Shown here: in pieces, positions 33,904 to 42,424 of the stretch
Layout: each line of letters begins with the position of its first letter
Position numbering within the stretch: position 1 is the stretch's first letter
Origin: RBG-16-66-20 sp035308765
Lineage (GTDB): Bacteria > Pseudomonadota > Gammaproteobacteria > Burkholderiales > SG8-39
Length of the DNA stretch: 64,000 nt
NCBI GenBank assembly: GCA_035308765.1
Contig: DATGGA010000025.1
Span: 6,775 to 70,774, forward strand
Direction of reading: 5' to 3'
Translations under genes and position numbers: made by a program
Notes under the pieces: generated by a model
Seen by the model: only the letters and a program-made list of their open reading frames with translations
Database searches by the model: none
What the model was told of the DNA's origin: nothing

Positions 33904-35438
33904 TCGGCCCCCCGGATCGAGAAATGGCGCAGCCGGAATCCGAACGTGAACAGGCAGGCGCCATAGACGGCGATTCCCAGCAGCACCAGGCCCGCCAGCA
34001 TGCCCAATTTCCATTGCCAGCCCGCGTGCAGCCATGCCGCCGCCTGACCCATCGCGAACCACAGCGCTGCGGCCATGGCGGCGACGGCGCCGCCGACTTT
34101 CAGCGCGAAAGCGGGCCAGCCGGGCTGCGGCGTGTAAATCTTTTGTTTTCTCAACATTAAATACAACAACAAAGCGTTCAAGCAGGCCCCGAGACCGATC
34201 GCGAGCGCGAGGCCAGCGTGCTTGAACGGTCCGATGAAGGCGAAATTCATCACTTGCGTGACCGCCAGCGTCGCCAGGCCGATCTTTACCGGCGTAACCA
34301 CGTTCTGCTTGGCGTAGAAGCCGGGTGCCAGGATCTTCACCAGGATCATGCCCACCAGGCCCAGGCTGTAGGCGACCAGCGCATCGCGGGTCATCCAGGC
34401 ATCCTGCACGTTGAACTGGCCGTAGTGGAACAGTGTCGCGATCAGAGGCATGGCCAGTACAGCGAGCGCCGCTGCTGCCGGCAGCGCGAGCAGCAGGGTC
34501 ACCCGCAGCCCCCAGTCGAGGAGGCGGCTGTAGGACTCCGGCGCACCGCTGGCATGGTGCTTCGACAGGCTCGGCAACAGGATTGTTCCTAGCGCGGCGC
34601 CCAGCACGCCCGCGGGAAATTCCATCAGCCGGTCGGCGTAGTAGAGCCAGGAGACGCTGCCCGTGACCAGGAACGAAGCAAAGATGGTGTTGATCAACAG
34701 CGATACCTGGCTCACCGATACGCCGAACACCGCCGGCGCCATGAGTTTGAGCACGCGCCTGACTCCCGGATGCTTCATGTCGAGCCGCCAGCGCGGCAGC
34801 ATGCCTATCCTCGCCAGGAACGGCAGCTGCAGCAGGAGCTGCAGCAGCCCCCCCGCGAACACGGCCCAGGCGAGCACCAGCACCGGCGGATCGAAGCGGT
34901 CGGCGAAGAACGCGGCGCCGACGATGAACGAGATGTTGAGCAGCACCGGCGTGAACGCGGGCACCGCGAACCGGCTCCAGGTATTGAGGATGCCGGCGGC
35001 CATCGCCACCAGCGAGATGAAGACGATGTAGGGAAACGTGATCCGCAGCATGGCAACGGTCAGCGCGAACTTGCCGGGCTCGGCGGCGAAACCCGGCGCC
35101 GACACGTAGACCACCAGCGGGGCCAGCGCCATCCCCAGGGCGGCGGTCGCGAGCAGCGCGAGGAACAGCGCCGTCGAAACGCTGTCCACCAGCGAGCGGG
35201 TGGCTTCGGCCGACTCCCGGTTGCGAACCTCGGCCAGGATCGGCACGAAGGCCTGCGAAAACGCGCCTTCGGCGAACATCCGCCGCAGCAGATTGGGGAT
35301 GCGGAAGGCGACGACGAAGGCGTCGGTCGCGAGCCCGGCGCCGAAGATGCGCGCAATGAAGAAATCGCGCGCGTAGCCCAGGATCCTCGACAGCAGGGTC
35401 ATGCTGCTCACGGTCGCCAGGGCCCGAAGAAGGTTCAT
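33900..35438 (-). CDS. murJ: Lipid II flippase MurJ
   Basis: MurJ (512 residues, about 14 membrane helices) flips lipid II across the inner membrane for peptidoglycan synthesis. The start NLLRALATVSSMTLLSRILGYARDFFIARIFG with the SR..G...D motif, FRIPNLLRRMFAEGAFSQAFVP near residues 46-67 and the SWLYYADRLMEFPAGVLG segment near 263-280 are diagnostic. A local run of A/T-ending codons encodes LRKQKIYTP (about 34130-34156). It is divergent from rpsT. Confidence 0.96.
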   Translation of the reverse strand: MNLLRALATVSSMTLLSRILGYARDFFIARIFGAGLATDAFVVAFRIPNLLRRMFAEGAFSQAFVPILAEVRNRESAEATRSLVDSVSTALFLALLATAALGMALAPLVVYVSAPGFAAEPGKFALTVAMLRITFPYIVFISLVAMAAGILNTWSRFAVPAFTPVLLNISFIVGAAFFADRFDPPVLVLAWAVFAGGLLQLLLQLPFLARIGMLPRWRLDMKHPGVRRVLKLMAPAVFGVSVSQVSLLINTIFASFLVTGSVSWLYYADRLMEFPAGVLGAALGTILLPSLSKHHASGAPESYSRLLDWGLRVTLLLALPAAAALAVLAMPLIATLFHYGQFNVQDAWMTRDALVAYSLGLVGMILVKILAPGFYAKQNVVTPVKIGLATLAVTQVMNFAFIGPFKHAGLALAIGLGACLNALLLYLMLRKQKIYTPQPGWPAFALKVGGAVAAMAAALWFAMGQAAAWLHAGWQWKLGMLAGLVLLGIAVYGACLFTFGFRLRHFSIRGAD

Positions 35439-35454
35439 GGATGCGGGTTCATGC

Positions 35455-35460
35455 TAGAAT
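35455..35460 (+). promoter_or_regulatory. Extended -10 element of rpsT
   Basis: TGC-TAGAAT (35452-35460) is an extended -10 element 31 bases before the rpsT ATG. No strong -35 is visible at 17 bases, as expected of extended -10 promoters. Confidence 0.45.
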
Positions 35461-35490
35461 TCGCGCCTTTTTTGCACTGGAATCCAGTAC

Positions 35491-35754
35491 ATGGCCAATA
35501 TCAAATCCGCCCGCAAACGCGCCCGCCAGGCGGTCGTCCGCCGCAGGCACAACGTAAGCCTGCGCACTGCAGCGCGCAGCGCGATCAAGGAAGTCCGGAA
35601 GGCGATCGCCGCCGGCGACAAGAAGGCCGCTGCAGCCGCGCTTGTTAAATCACAAGCGACGATCGACCGCGTCGCTGGCAAGGGCGTGATGCACCGTAAT
35701 GCCGCTGCGCGCCAGAAAAGCCGCCTCGCCCACGCCATCAAGGCGATGTCCTAG
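35491..35754 (+). CDS. rpsT: 30S ribosomal protein S20
   Basis: S20 (87 residues, very basic) binds 16S rRNA. The start MANIKSARKRARQAVVRRRHN and the ending HRNAAARQKSRLAHAIKAM are canonical. It is transcribed alone and divergently from murJ, the usual betaproteobacterial arrangement. Confidence 0.98.
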   Translation: MANIKSARKRARQAVVRRRHNVSLRTAARSAIKEVRKAIAAGDKKAAAAALVKSQATIDRVAGKGVMHRNAAARQKSRLAHAIKAMS

Positions 35755-35760
35755 GTGGGG

Positions 35761-35801
35761 AAACAGGGTCCCTTTCCCGCCAGGAGGGAAAACAGGGCCC
35801 C
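35761..35801. repeat. Short direct repeat and weak hairpin after rpsT
   Basis: AAACAGGGTCCC (35761-35772) recurs as AAACAGGGCCCC (35790-35801). Between them TTTCCC and GGGAAA (35773-35778, 35786-35791) can pair with a seven-base loop. This could slow RNA polymerase between rpsT and the convergent DUF3579 gene, but there is no clear T tract. Confidence 0.35.
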
Positions 35802-35810
35802 TCCCCCGTT

Positions 35811-36140
35811 TTAGTCGGTGTCACCGGCCCGTTGCGCCTTGGCGAGTTCGGAGCGGTTTGCGTCGCGCCCGTCACGCGTCTTGAGTTCATTGTCCTTCGC
35901 AAAGCTGAGCAGGAACCGGTAGGCCATCGGCTCGATATCCTCGAGCCGCACGTCCACCACCACGCAGCGTATCCCCGAAGCGGTTACCGGATGAACGAAA
36001 GGGGAGTACTGCATGCGGTGGTCGCCGCCGAAGGCCGACATCACGCCGCACAGCCGTTCGGCCCAGTCGCTGGGCCGGAACGGCTTGCCGTCGCTGGTCA
36101 CCCCCTGGATGACGAATTCGACGATTTCCGGCTCGGGCAT
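35811..36140 (-). CDS. DUF3579 family protein
   Basis: The 109-residue protein starts at ATG 36140. It matches DUF3579 by EFVIQGVTSDGKPFRPSDWAERLCGV (residues 9-34) and the YSPFVHP...CVVVD strand. Function is unknown. In betaproteobacteria it commonly sits beside the arginine-pathway and decarboxylase genes. The start is only 15 bases from the start of the divergent decarboxylase gene. Confidence 0.85.
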   Translation of the reverse strand: MPEPEIVEFVIQGVTSDGKPFRPSDWAERLCGVMSAFGGDHRMQYSPFVHPVTASGIRCVVVDVRLEDIEPMAYRFLLSFAKDNELKTRDGRDANRSELAKAQRAGDTD

Positions 36141-36155
36141 ACGAAATAATAGCGT

Positions 36156-38138
36156 ATGGTCAAACCGCTCAGCCGCATCCTGGTCATCGAAGACGAGCCG
36201 CTCGTCTTGCGCGAGATCGTGAAGGGGTTGAACGCGGCCGCCAGGTCCCTCGACAATCCGCTCGGCATTTCCTTCAGCGGCGTCGCCACCGCCCGCGAGG
36301 CGCTGTCGGCGATCGAGGCCGACGGCGATATCCAGGCGGTGCTGGCGGACGACAAGCTGTATTCGCTCCCCAGCCTCAAGAACAGCAACGGCAGGAAGAA
36401 GCTGCAGATGTCCGCGCTGGAATTGGTGCAGCGGATCACGCGCTTCCGCCCGGAGCTCGACGTCTACATCCTGATCGCGCAGGAAAAGGAGGACGACGTG
36501 GTCGACGCGCTGTTCACCGAGGCGGTGGACGGCTACTTCTACCGCGAAGAGCGCGACTACCGCGGCATCTACCGCATCCTCAACGCGCAAATCCAGGAAA
36601 AGGCGCGCACGCCCTTCACCGACGCGCTGAAATCCTACGTGTGGATGGCCAAGGATCAGTGGCACACGCCCGGCCATTCCTCCGGGGAATCGCTGCGCGG
36701 CAGCCCGTGGGTGAACGACTTCTATGAATTCATGGGAGACCACGTCTTCGACGCCGATCTCTCCGTATCAGTTCCGATGCTGGATTCGCTGATGGAGCCC
36801 AGGGGCGTGATCGCCGAGGCGCAACAGATGGCCGCCAAGGCCTTCGGCGCGCGGCGCACCTTTTTCGCCACCAACGGCACCTCGACCGCGAACAAGGTCA
36901 TCTTCCAGACCCTGCTCGCGCCCGGCGAAAAGCTGCTGCTCGACCGCAACTGCCACAAGAGCGTGCACCACGGCGTGGTGCTCTCCGGCGCGCACCCGGT
37001 CTACCTGGATTCGGCGCTGAACAGGAAATACGGGCTCTACGGTCCCGTGCCGAAAAAAAACATCCTGAGGGAAATACAAAAGCATCCCGACGCGCAGGCC
37101 CTGATTCTGACCTCCTGCACCTACGACGGCCTGCGCTACGACCTCGAGCCGATCGTGCGCGCCGCTCACGCAAAGGGGATCAAGGTGATCGTCGACGAGG
37201 CCTGGTACGGCTTCGCGCGCTTCCATCCCGAGTTCCGCCCCACCGCGCTGGAGTCCGGCGCGGACTACGCGACGCAATCCACGCACAAGGTGCTGTCGGC
37301 CTTCTCCCAGGCCTCGATGATCCACGTCAACGATCCCGGCTTCCGTGAGCACCTGTTCCGTGAAAACTTCAACATGCACACGTCCACCTCGCCGCAGTAC
37401 GGCCTGATCGCCAGCCTGGACGTGGCACGCAAGCAGGCGGTGATGGAGGGCTACAAGCTGCTCACTCGCACCATCGCGCTTGCCAATGAGCTGCGCCGGC
37501 AGATCAACTCCACCGGCGCATTCCGCGTGCTGGAACTCGCCGATCTGCTGCCGGACGAGGTGCGCGCGGACGGCATCCGCCTGGACCTCACCAAGGTGAC
37601 GGTGGATGTCTCCGGCTGCGGCTACACCGTGGAGGAATTGCAGAACGAGCTGTTCGAGCGCTTCAACATCCAGATCGAAAAGAGCACCTTCAATACCATC
37701 ACGCTGCTGCTCACCATCGGCACCACGCGCTCCAAGGTGTCGCGCCTGTACGATGCGCTGATGCGCCTGGCGCGCGAAGGCCGGTCGCCGCGGCGCCTGG
37801 TGCGCACGCCCGAGATTCCCGCGTTCACCGGGCTCCGCTTCCTGCCGCGCGACGCCTATTTCTGCGGCGGCGAACTGGTCCCGGTATTCGACGACAAGGA
37901 GCGCGTCAACCGCGCGCTGTCGCACCGCGTCTGCGCCGACGGCATCGTGCCCTACCCGCCGGGCATCCCGGTTCTGGTTCCCGGCCAGGTGATCACGCCC
38001 AAGATCACCGAATACCTGGCCGCGCTGCTGCGCTCGCAGAAACGCACCGAGCTGCACGGCATCGTCTACGAAGGCTATCAGCCCTGCATACGGGTGCTCA
38101 GACCCGCCGAGGAGCGCGCCTTGCGCCGCGCCAAATAG
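36156..38138 (+). CDS. Orn/Lys/Arg decarboxylase with receiver-like N-terminal domain
   Basis: The 660-residue PLP enzyme belongs to the Orn/Lys/Arg decarboxylase family (fold type I). Residues 1-140 form a CheY/flavodoxin-like wing: ILVIEDEPLV near 8-17, with an acidic pair, and VLADDKLYS near 62-70, with an Asp where receivers are phosphorylated. The catalytic domain carries TNGTSTANK near 239, the substrate-region DEAWYGFARFHP near 349 and the PLP-lysine motif STHKVLSAFSQASMIHV near 376-392. The C-terminal domain ends with VPGQVITP and YEGYQPCIRV. Substrate (arginine, lysine or ornithine) cannot be fixed from sequence. The argDF genes downstream favour arginine or ornithine. A hairpin follows the stop. 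Confidence 0.9.
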   Translation: MVKPLSRILVIEDEPLVLREIVKGLNAAARSLDNPLGISFSGVATAREALSAIEADGDIQAVLADDKLYSLPSLKNSNGRKKLQMSALELVQRITRFRPELDVYILIAQEKEDDVVDALFTEAVDGYFYREERDYRGIYRILNAQIQEKARTPFTDALKSYVWMAKDQWHTPGHSSGESLRGSPWVNDFYEFMGDHVFDADLSVSVPMLDSLMEPRGVIAEAQQMAAKAFGARRTFFATNGTSTANKVIFQTLLAPGEKLLLDRNCHKSVHHGVVLSGAHPVYLDSALNRKYGLYGPVPKKNILREIQKHPDAQALILTSCTYDGLRYDLEPIVRAAHAKGIKVIVDEAWYGFARFHPEFRPTALESGADYATQSTHKVLSAFSQASMIHVNDPGFREHLFRENFNMHTSTSPQYGLIASLDVARKQAVMEGYKLLTRTIALANELRRQINSTGAFRVLELADLLPDEVRADGIRLDLTKVTVDVSGCGYTVEELQNELFERFNIQIEKSTFNTITLLLTIGTTRSKVSRLYDALMRLAREGRSPRRLVRTPEIPAFTGLRFLPRDAYFCGGELVPVFDDKERVNRALSHRVCADGIVPYPPGIPVLVPGQVITPKITEYLAALLRSQKRTELHGIVYEGYQPCIRVLRPAEERALRRAK

Positions 38139-38153
38139 GTCATTAACATCCTG

Positions 38154-38181
38154 AAAACGGCGGTTCAGCGACCGCCGTTTT
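38154..38181 (+). terminator. Rho-independent terminator after the decarboxylase gene
   Basis: AAAACGGCGGT (38154-38164) pairs with ACCGCCGTTTT (38171-38181) around a six-base loop, with four terminal T. It ends 22 bases before argD, so argD either has its own signals or depends on readthrough. The argD SD AAGGAG is at 38191. Confidence 0.8.
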
Positions 38182-38203
38182 GCATTTGGAAAGGAGCGAC
38201 GCC

Positions 38204-39409
38204 ATGAGCCATGTGATGAACACGTACGCCCGCCAGCCGGTCGCGTTCGTGCGCGGCCAGGGCGTATGGCTGTGGGACGAGGCCGGCAAGAAGTACCTCG
38301 ACGCCCTCGCCGGCATCGCGGTGAACACGCTCGGCCACAATCACCCGCGCCTCACGCGCGCGCTCACCGAGCAGATCGGGCGCATCATCCACAGTTCCAA
38401 CCTGTTCCAGGTGCCGCTGCAGGAACAGGCCGCCGACCGCATCGCGCAGATCACCGGCCTGGACGAGGTGTTTTTCTGCAATTCCGGCCTGGAAGCCAAC
38501 GAGGCCGCGATCAAGGTCGCGCGCAAGTACGGCCACGACCGCGGCATCGCGGAACCCGCCATCATCGTCATGGAAAAGGCCTTCCACGGCCGCTCGCTGG
38601 CGACGCTGTCGGCCACCGCCAGCCGCAAGGTGCAGGCGGGCTTCGAGCCGCTGGTGCAGGGCTTCGTGCGCGTGCCGCTGAACGATCTCGAATCGATGCG
38701 CCAGGTCGCGGCGCACAACAAGAACGTGGTCGCGGTTTTCATCGAGCCGATCCAGGGCGAAGGCGGCATCAACGTCTCGCGCCTCGAGTACCTGAAAGGC
38801 CTCAAGGAGATCTGCGAGAGCAACGAGTGGCTGTTCATGTCCGACGAGGTGCAATGCGGCCTGGGGCGCACCGGCAAGTGGTTCGTCTACCAGCACGCCG
38901 GCTTCCTGCCGGACGTGGTGCCGCTCGCCAAGGGACTTGCCGGCGGGGTGCCGGTTGGCGCCTGCGTCGTGGGAGGACGTGCGAAAGGCGTGTTCAAGCC
39001 CGGCAACCACGGCTCCACCTTCGGCGGCAATCCGCTGGCGATGCGCGGCGTGGTGACCACGCTGGACACGGTGAAGGAAGAAGGCCTGCTCGAGAACGCG
39101 GCCCGGGTCGGCGCGGCCATGCTCGACGGGCTGAAGGCGTCGCTTGGCGGGGTGGCCGGGGTCGTCGAGGTTCGCGGCATGGGCCTGATGATCGGCGTCG
39201 AGCTGGATCGTCCCTGCGGCGAGCTGGTGAAAATCGGACTGGACGCGGGCCTCGTGTTCAACGTCACTGCCGACAACGTCATCCGGCTGCTGCCGGCGCT
39301 GGTGATCAGCGAGGCCGAGGGCCGCGAAGTCGTCGAGCGGCTGGTGCCGCTGGTGAAGGCCTTCGTCGCACAGGGAACCGCCCAGCCGAAAATCGCTGCG
39401 GCGCGTTGA
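38204..39409 (+). CDS. argD: Acetylornithine aminotransferase
   Basis: ArgD (401 residues) is a class III PLP aminotransferase that converts N-acetylglutamate semialdehyde to N-acetylornithine. Motifs: YLDALAGIAVNTLGHNHP near residues 29-46, FFCNSGLEANEAAIK near 95, SDEVQCGLGRTGKW near 211 and the PLP lysine in PLAKGLAGGVP near 243. Start ATG 38204 has an AAGGAG SD. An upstream in-frame codon at 38180 lies inside the terminator and is unlikely. argF follows seven bases later. Confidence 0.94.
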   Translation: MSHVMNTYARQPVAFVRGQGVWLWDEAGKKYLDALAGIAVNTLGHNHPRLTRALTEQIGRIIHSSNLFQVPLQEQAADRIAQITGLDEVFFCNSGLEANEAAIKVARKYGHDRGIAEPAIIVMEKAFHGRSLATLSATASRKVQAGFEPLVQGFVRVPLNDLESMRQVAAHNKNVVAVFIEPIQGEGGINVSRLEYLKGLKEICESNEWLFMSDEVQCGLGRTGKWFVYQHAGFLPDVVPLAKGLAGGVPVGACVVGGRAKGVFKPGNHGSTFGGNPLAMRGVVTTLDTVKEEGLLENAARVGAAMLDGLKASLGGVAGVVEVRGMGLMIGVELDRPCGELVKIGLDAGLVFNVTADNVIRLLPALVISEAEGREVVERLVPLVKAFVAQGTAQPKIAAAR

Positions 39410-39416
39410 GCCTTTC

Positions 39417-40340
39417 ATGGCCTCGACCAAGCCCAAGCTGCGGCACTACCTGCAATTCCGCGACCTGTCGCGCGCGGAATACGAGCACCTGTTTGCGCGC
39501 ACGCGCTGGATCAAGGACCGGTTCAAGCGCTACCAGCGCTACTGGCCGCTGGAAGACCGTACCCTGGCGATGATTTTCGAGAAGCAGAGCACGCGCACCC
39601 GGCTTTCCTTCGAAGCCGGCATGCACCAGCTTGGCGGCGCGGCGATCTTCCTCAACACGCGCGACTCGCAGCTCGGCCGCGGCGAGCCCGTGGAGGATGC
39701 GGCGCAGGTGATATCGCGCATGTGCGATCTGGTCATGATCCGCACCTTCGAGCAGGAGATCCTCGAACGCTTCGCGGGCAGCTCGCGGGTGCCGGTGATC
39801 AACGGCCTGACCAACGAGTACCATCCCTGCCAGATCCTGGCGGACGTCTACACGTTCATCGAGAAGCGCGGCTCGATACGGGGGAAGAAGGTGGCCTGGA
39901 TCGGCGACTCGAACAACGTCTGCAACACCTGGCTGCAGGCGGCGGAGATCTTCGGCTTCACGCTGAACGTCTCGACGCCGCCGGGCTACGAGGTCGAAGC
40001 CGAGCGCAAGACCGGGAATTTCGAGGCCTTCGCGGACCCCATGCAGGCGGCGAAGGGCGCGCATCTCGTTACCACGGACGTCTGGACCTCGATGGGCTTC
40101 GAGGCCGAGAACGAGGAGCGCAAGAAGGACTTCGAGGACTGGCAGGTGGACGCCGAGATGATGAAGGCAGCACGCAAGGACGCCCTCTTCATGCACTGCC
40201 TGCCCGCGCACCGCGGCGAGGAGGTCTCCGCCAAGGTCATCGACGGCAAGCAGAGCGCGGTGTGGGAGGAGGCCGAAAACCGCCTGCACACCCAGAAGGC
40301 GCTGATGGAATTCCTGCTGCTCGGAAAGGTGAAGGGCTAG
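39417..40340 (+). CDS. argF: Ornithine carbamoyltransferase
   Basis: OTCase (307 residues) forms citrulline from ornithine and carbamoyl phosphate. The carbamoyl-phosphate loop is EKQSTRTRLSFE near residues 54-65. The second motif EYHPCQILADVYTF lies near 136-149, the ornithine region WIGDSNNVCNTW near 160-171, and the active-site Cys is in MHCLPAHRGEE near 259-269. It is encoded directly after argD, and its 3' end overlaps the argG stop by four bases. Confidence 0.95.
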   Translation: MASTKPKLRHYLQFRDLSRAEYEHLFARTRWIKDRFKRYQRYWPLEDRTLAMIFEKQSTRTRLSFEAGMHQLGGAAIFLNTRDSQLGRGEPVEDAAQVISRMCDLVMIRTFEQEILERFAGSSRVPVINGLTNEYHPCQILADVYTFIEKRGSIRGKKVAWIGDSNNVCNTWLQAAEIFGFTLNVSTPPGYEVEAERKTGNFEAFADPMQAAKGAHLVTTDVWTSMGFEAENEERKKDFEDWQVDAEMMKAARKDALFMHCLPAHRGEEVSAKVIDGKQSAVWEEAENRLHTQKALMEFLLLGKVKG

Positions 40341-40354
40341 CCCTTCTTTTTTTT
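40331..40354 (+). terminator. argF terminator embedded in the argG 3' end
   Basis: GAAGGG-CTAG-CCCTTC (40331-40346) forms a perfect hairpin followed by eight T (40347-40354), a strong rho-independent terminator for the plus strand. The hairpin covers both stop codons, and the T tract is the coding sequence of the lysine-rich end of ArgG on the other strand. Confidence 0.88.
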
Positions 40355-41689
40355 CCTCTTCCCTGCCGTGAGCAGCGGAAGGCCGCCAGCTGGCGCATCT
40401 ACGAGCAATCCCGCCTCGCCGTAGACGCGCAGCTTGCCGCGCGTATCGGCGATATCGAGGTCGCGCATCGTGAGCTGGCCGATGCGGTCGGCGGGCGTAA
40501 AGAACACCTGCCTGCCCTTCTCCATCGTCAGCCGCTCGGGTTTGTAGGTGAGATCCGGGCCCTTCGTGTTCAGGATCGAGTAGTCGCTGCCGCGGCGCAA
40601 CTCCAGCGTCACTTCACCGGACACCGCCTTCGCCACCCAGCGTTGCGCCGTCTCTCTCAGCATCAGGGTCTGCGGGTCGAACCAGCGCCCCTGGTACAGG
40701 AGCCGCCCGAGCCGCCGGCCGTTGCTGCGGTACTGCTCGATGGTGTCCTCGTTGTGAATGCCGGTGACCAGTCGCTCGTAGGCGATGTGCAGCAGCGCCA
40801 TGCCAGGCGCTTCGTAAATGCCGCGGCTCTTCGCTTCGATGATGCGGTTCTCGATCTGGTCGCTCATGCCCAGGCCGTGCCGCCCGCCGATGGCATTGGC
40901 TTCCGAGAGCAGCGCGACCGCGTCGGAGAACCGCTGGCCGTTCAGCGCGACCGGCAGGCCCTCTTCGAAGCGGACGGCCACCTTTTCCGCCTTGACCTTC
41001 ACGTCGTCGCGCCAGAAGGCGACACCCATGATGGGCCTGACGATCGCCATCCCCTTGTCGAGAAACTCGAGGTCCTTCGCTTCGTGCGTGGCGCCGAGGA
41101 TGTTCGAGTCCGTCGAGTACGCCTTTTCGGCGCTCATCTTGTATTTGAAGCCCGCCTTCGCCATGTACGCGGACATTTCCTTGCGGCCGCCCAGCTCGTC
41201 GATGAAGCGCTGGTCGAGCCAGGGCTTGTAGATCCGCAGCGAGGGATTCGCGAGCAGGCCATAGCGGTAGAAGCGCTCGATGTCGTTGCCCTTGTAGGTG
41301 CTGCCGTCGCTCCAGATGCCGACGTCGTCCTCGCGCATCGCGACGACGAGCATCGTCCCGGTAACCGCCCGGCCCAGCGGAGTAGTGTTGAAGTACGTCG
41401 CCCCGCCCGTGAAAATGTGGAACGCGCCGCACTGGATCGCGGCGATACCCTCGGCGACGAGTTGCGGCCGGCATTCGACGAGCCGCGCCTTCCGCGCCCC
41501 GTAGGCGAGCGCCTTGCGCGGAATCTCGGCGTAGTCCGTCTCGTCGGGCTGGCCGAGGTTCGCCGTGTACGCATAGGGGATCGCGCCCTTGGCGCGCATC
41601 CAATGCACCGCAGCGCTCGTGTCCAGGCCGCCCGAGAACGCGATGCCGACCTTCTTCCCCCTGGGAAGCGTGCTGAGAATCGTCGCCAA
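40337..41689 (-). CDS. argG: Argininosuccinate synthase
   Basis: ArgG (450 residues, the Escherichia coli-type long form) joins citrulline and aspartate using ATP. The PP-loop motif is IAFSGGLDTSAA near residues 16-27. WSDGSTYKGNDIERFYRYG near 126-144 and the synthetase domain YSTDSNILG near 192 are conserved. The start is TTG 41689 with an upstream GGAG. The last residues, GKRKKKKG, are encoded by the T tract of the argF terminator and are not typical of ArgG. In many betaproteobacteria argG follows argF on the same strand. Here it is convergent. Confidence 0.95.
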   Translation of the reverse strand: MATILSTLPRGKKVGIAFSGGLDTSAAVHWMRAKGAIPYAYTANLGQPDETDYAEIPRKALAYGARKARLVECRPQLVAEGIAAIQCGAFHIFTGGATYFNTTPLGRAVTGTMLVVAMREDDVGIWSDGSTYKGNDIERFYRYGLLANPSLRIYKPWLDQRFIDELGGRKEMSAYMAKAGFKYKMSAEKAYSTDSNILGATHEAKDLEFLDKGMAIVRPIMGVAFWRDDVKVKAEKVAVRFEEGLPVALNGQRFSDAVALLSEANAIGGRHGLGMSDQIENRIIEAKSRGIYEAPGMALLHIAYERLVTGIHNEDTIEQYRSNGRRLGRLLYQGRWFDPQTLMLRETAQRWVAKAVSGEVTLELRRGSDYSILNTKGPDLTYKPERLTMEKGRQVFFTPADRIGQLTMRDLDIADTRGKLRVYGEAGLLVDAPAGGLPLLTAGKRKKKKG

Positions 41690-41713
41690 ACTGAAGCTCT
41701 CCGTAAACTGCAG

Positions 41714-42415
41714 ATGATACGTAGAATGGCGGCTGTGCGCATTCCCGCCCCCTTGCTCGCCGCCTCGCTGGCCGCCCTGTCGCTGAACTGCGCCGCCGAG
41801 CCTTTCACCGTGCGGCTCGGCGTCGAGCGCGTCGTGTTCGACACGCCGCCCGGGTTTTCCGACACCACCGATCTCGCTTCACCGCGCCTCCAGGACCTCG
41901 CCGCCACGCTGACCACCGCGTCGAACCGGATCCTGATGTTCGCATTGTCCGATGAGGACGTACGGAACTTCACCCAGGGTGAGCAGCTGGATGCCAAGCG
42001 CTACATGATCGCTGTCACTCCGAAAGCGCTGGAGCGCGACCGCGTCACGCCGACCCAGTTCAACGCCTTCATCTCCGACTCGCTGCAGAACCTCGGCAAG
42101 CTGGTCGAAACGGACGATATCGTCAAATACCTCGACAAGCAGCCCTTCGGCAAGATAGTCCTGATTGCCGAGCTGAAAAAAGAACCTGCCGCCGTCTCGG
42201 TGATGCAGGCGACACGCCTGCCCCCGCTGCCCGGAAAAGCGTTTGAAAAAGACAAGGCGCAATACCTTTTCTACACGACGACCATTTTCCTGTTGCGAGG
42301 CAAGGCGGTGCAAATCGCCGTCTATTCCCTGGTTGGCGGCCTCGCCGACGTGGCGTGGCTGAAGACCATCACGCAGCGTTGGTACGACGAGTTGCAGCGC
42401 CTGAACGCTCGCTAG
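41714..42415 (+). CDS. Exported protein of unknown function
   Basis: The 233-residue protein starts at ATG 41714, or four codons later at ATG 41726. A signal peptide (RIPAPLLAASLAALSLNCAAE) is visible, with a Cys near the cleavage site that could also suit a lipoprotein, though the lipobox is poor. The mature part is alpha/beta with VRLGVERVVFDTPPGFSDTT near the start and no catalytic motif I recognise. Similar small exported proteins are common in betaproteobacteria. It is followed by yajQ after nine bases. Confidence 0.7.
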   Translation: MIRRMAAVRIPAPLLAASLAALSLNCAAEPFTVRLGVERVVFDTPPGFSDTTDLASPRLQDLAATLTTASNRILMFALSDEDVRNFTQGEQLDAKRYMIAVTPKALERDRVTPTQFNAFISDSLQNLGKLVETDDIVKYLDKQPFGKIVLIAELKKEPAAVSVMQATRLPPLPGKAFEKDKAQYLFYTTTIFLLRGKAVQIAVYSLVGGLADVAWLKTITQRWYDELQRLNAR

Positions 42416-42424
42416 GGAAATTGC

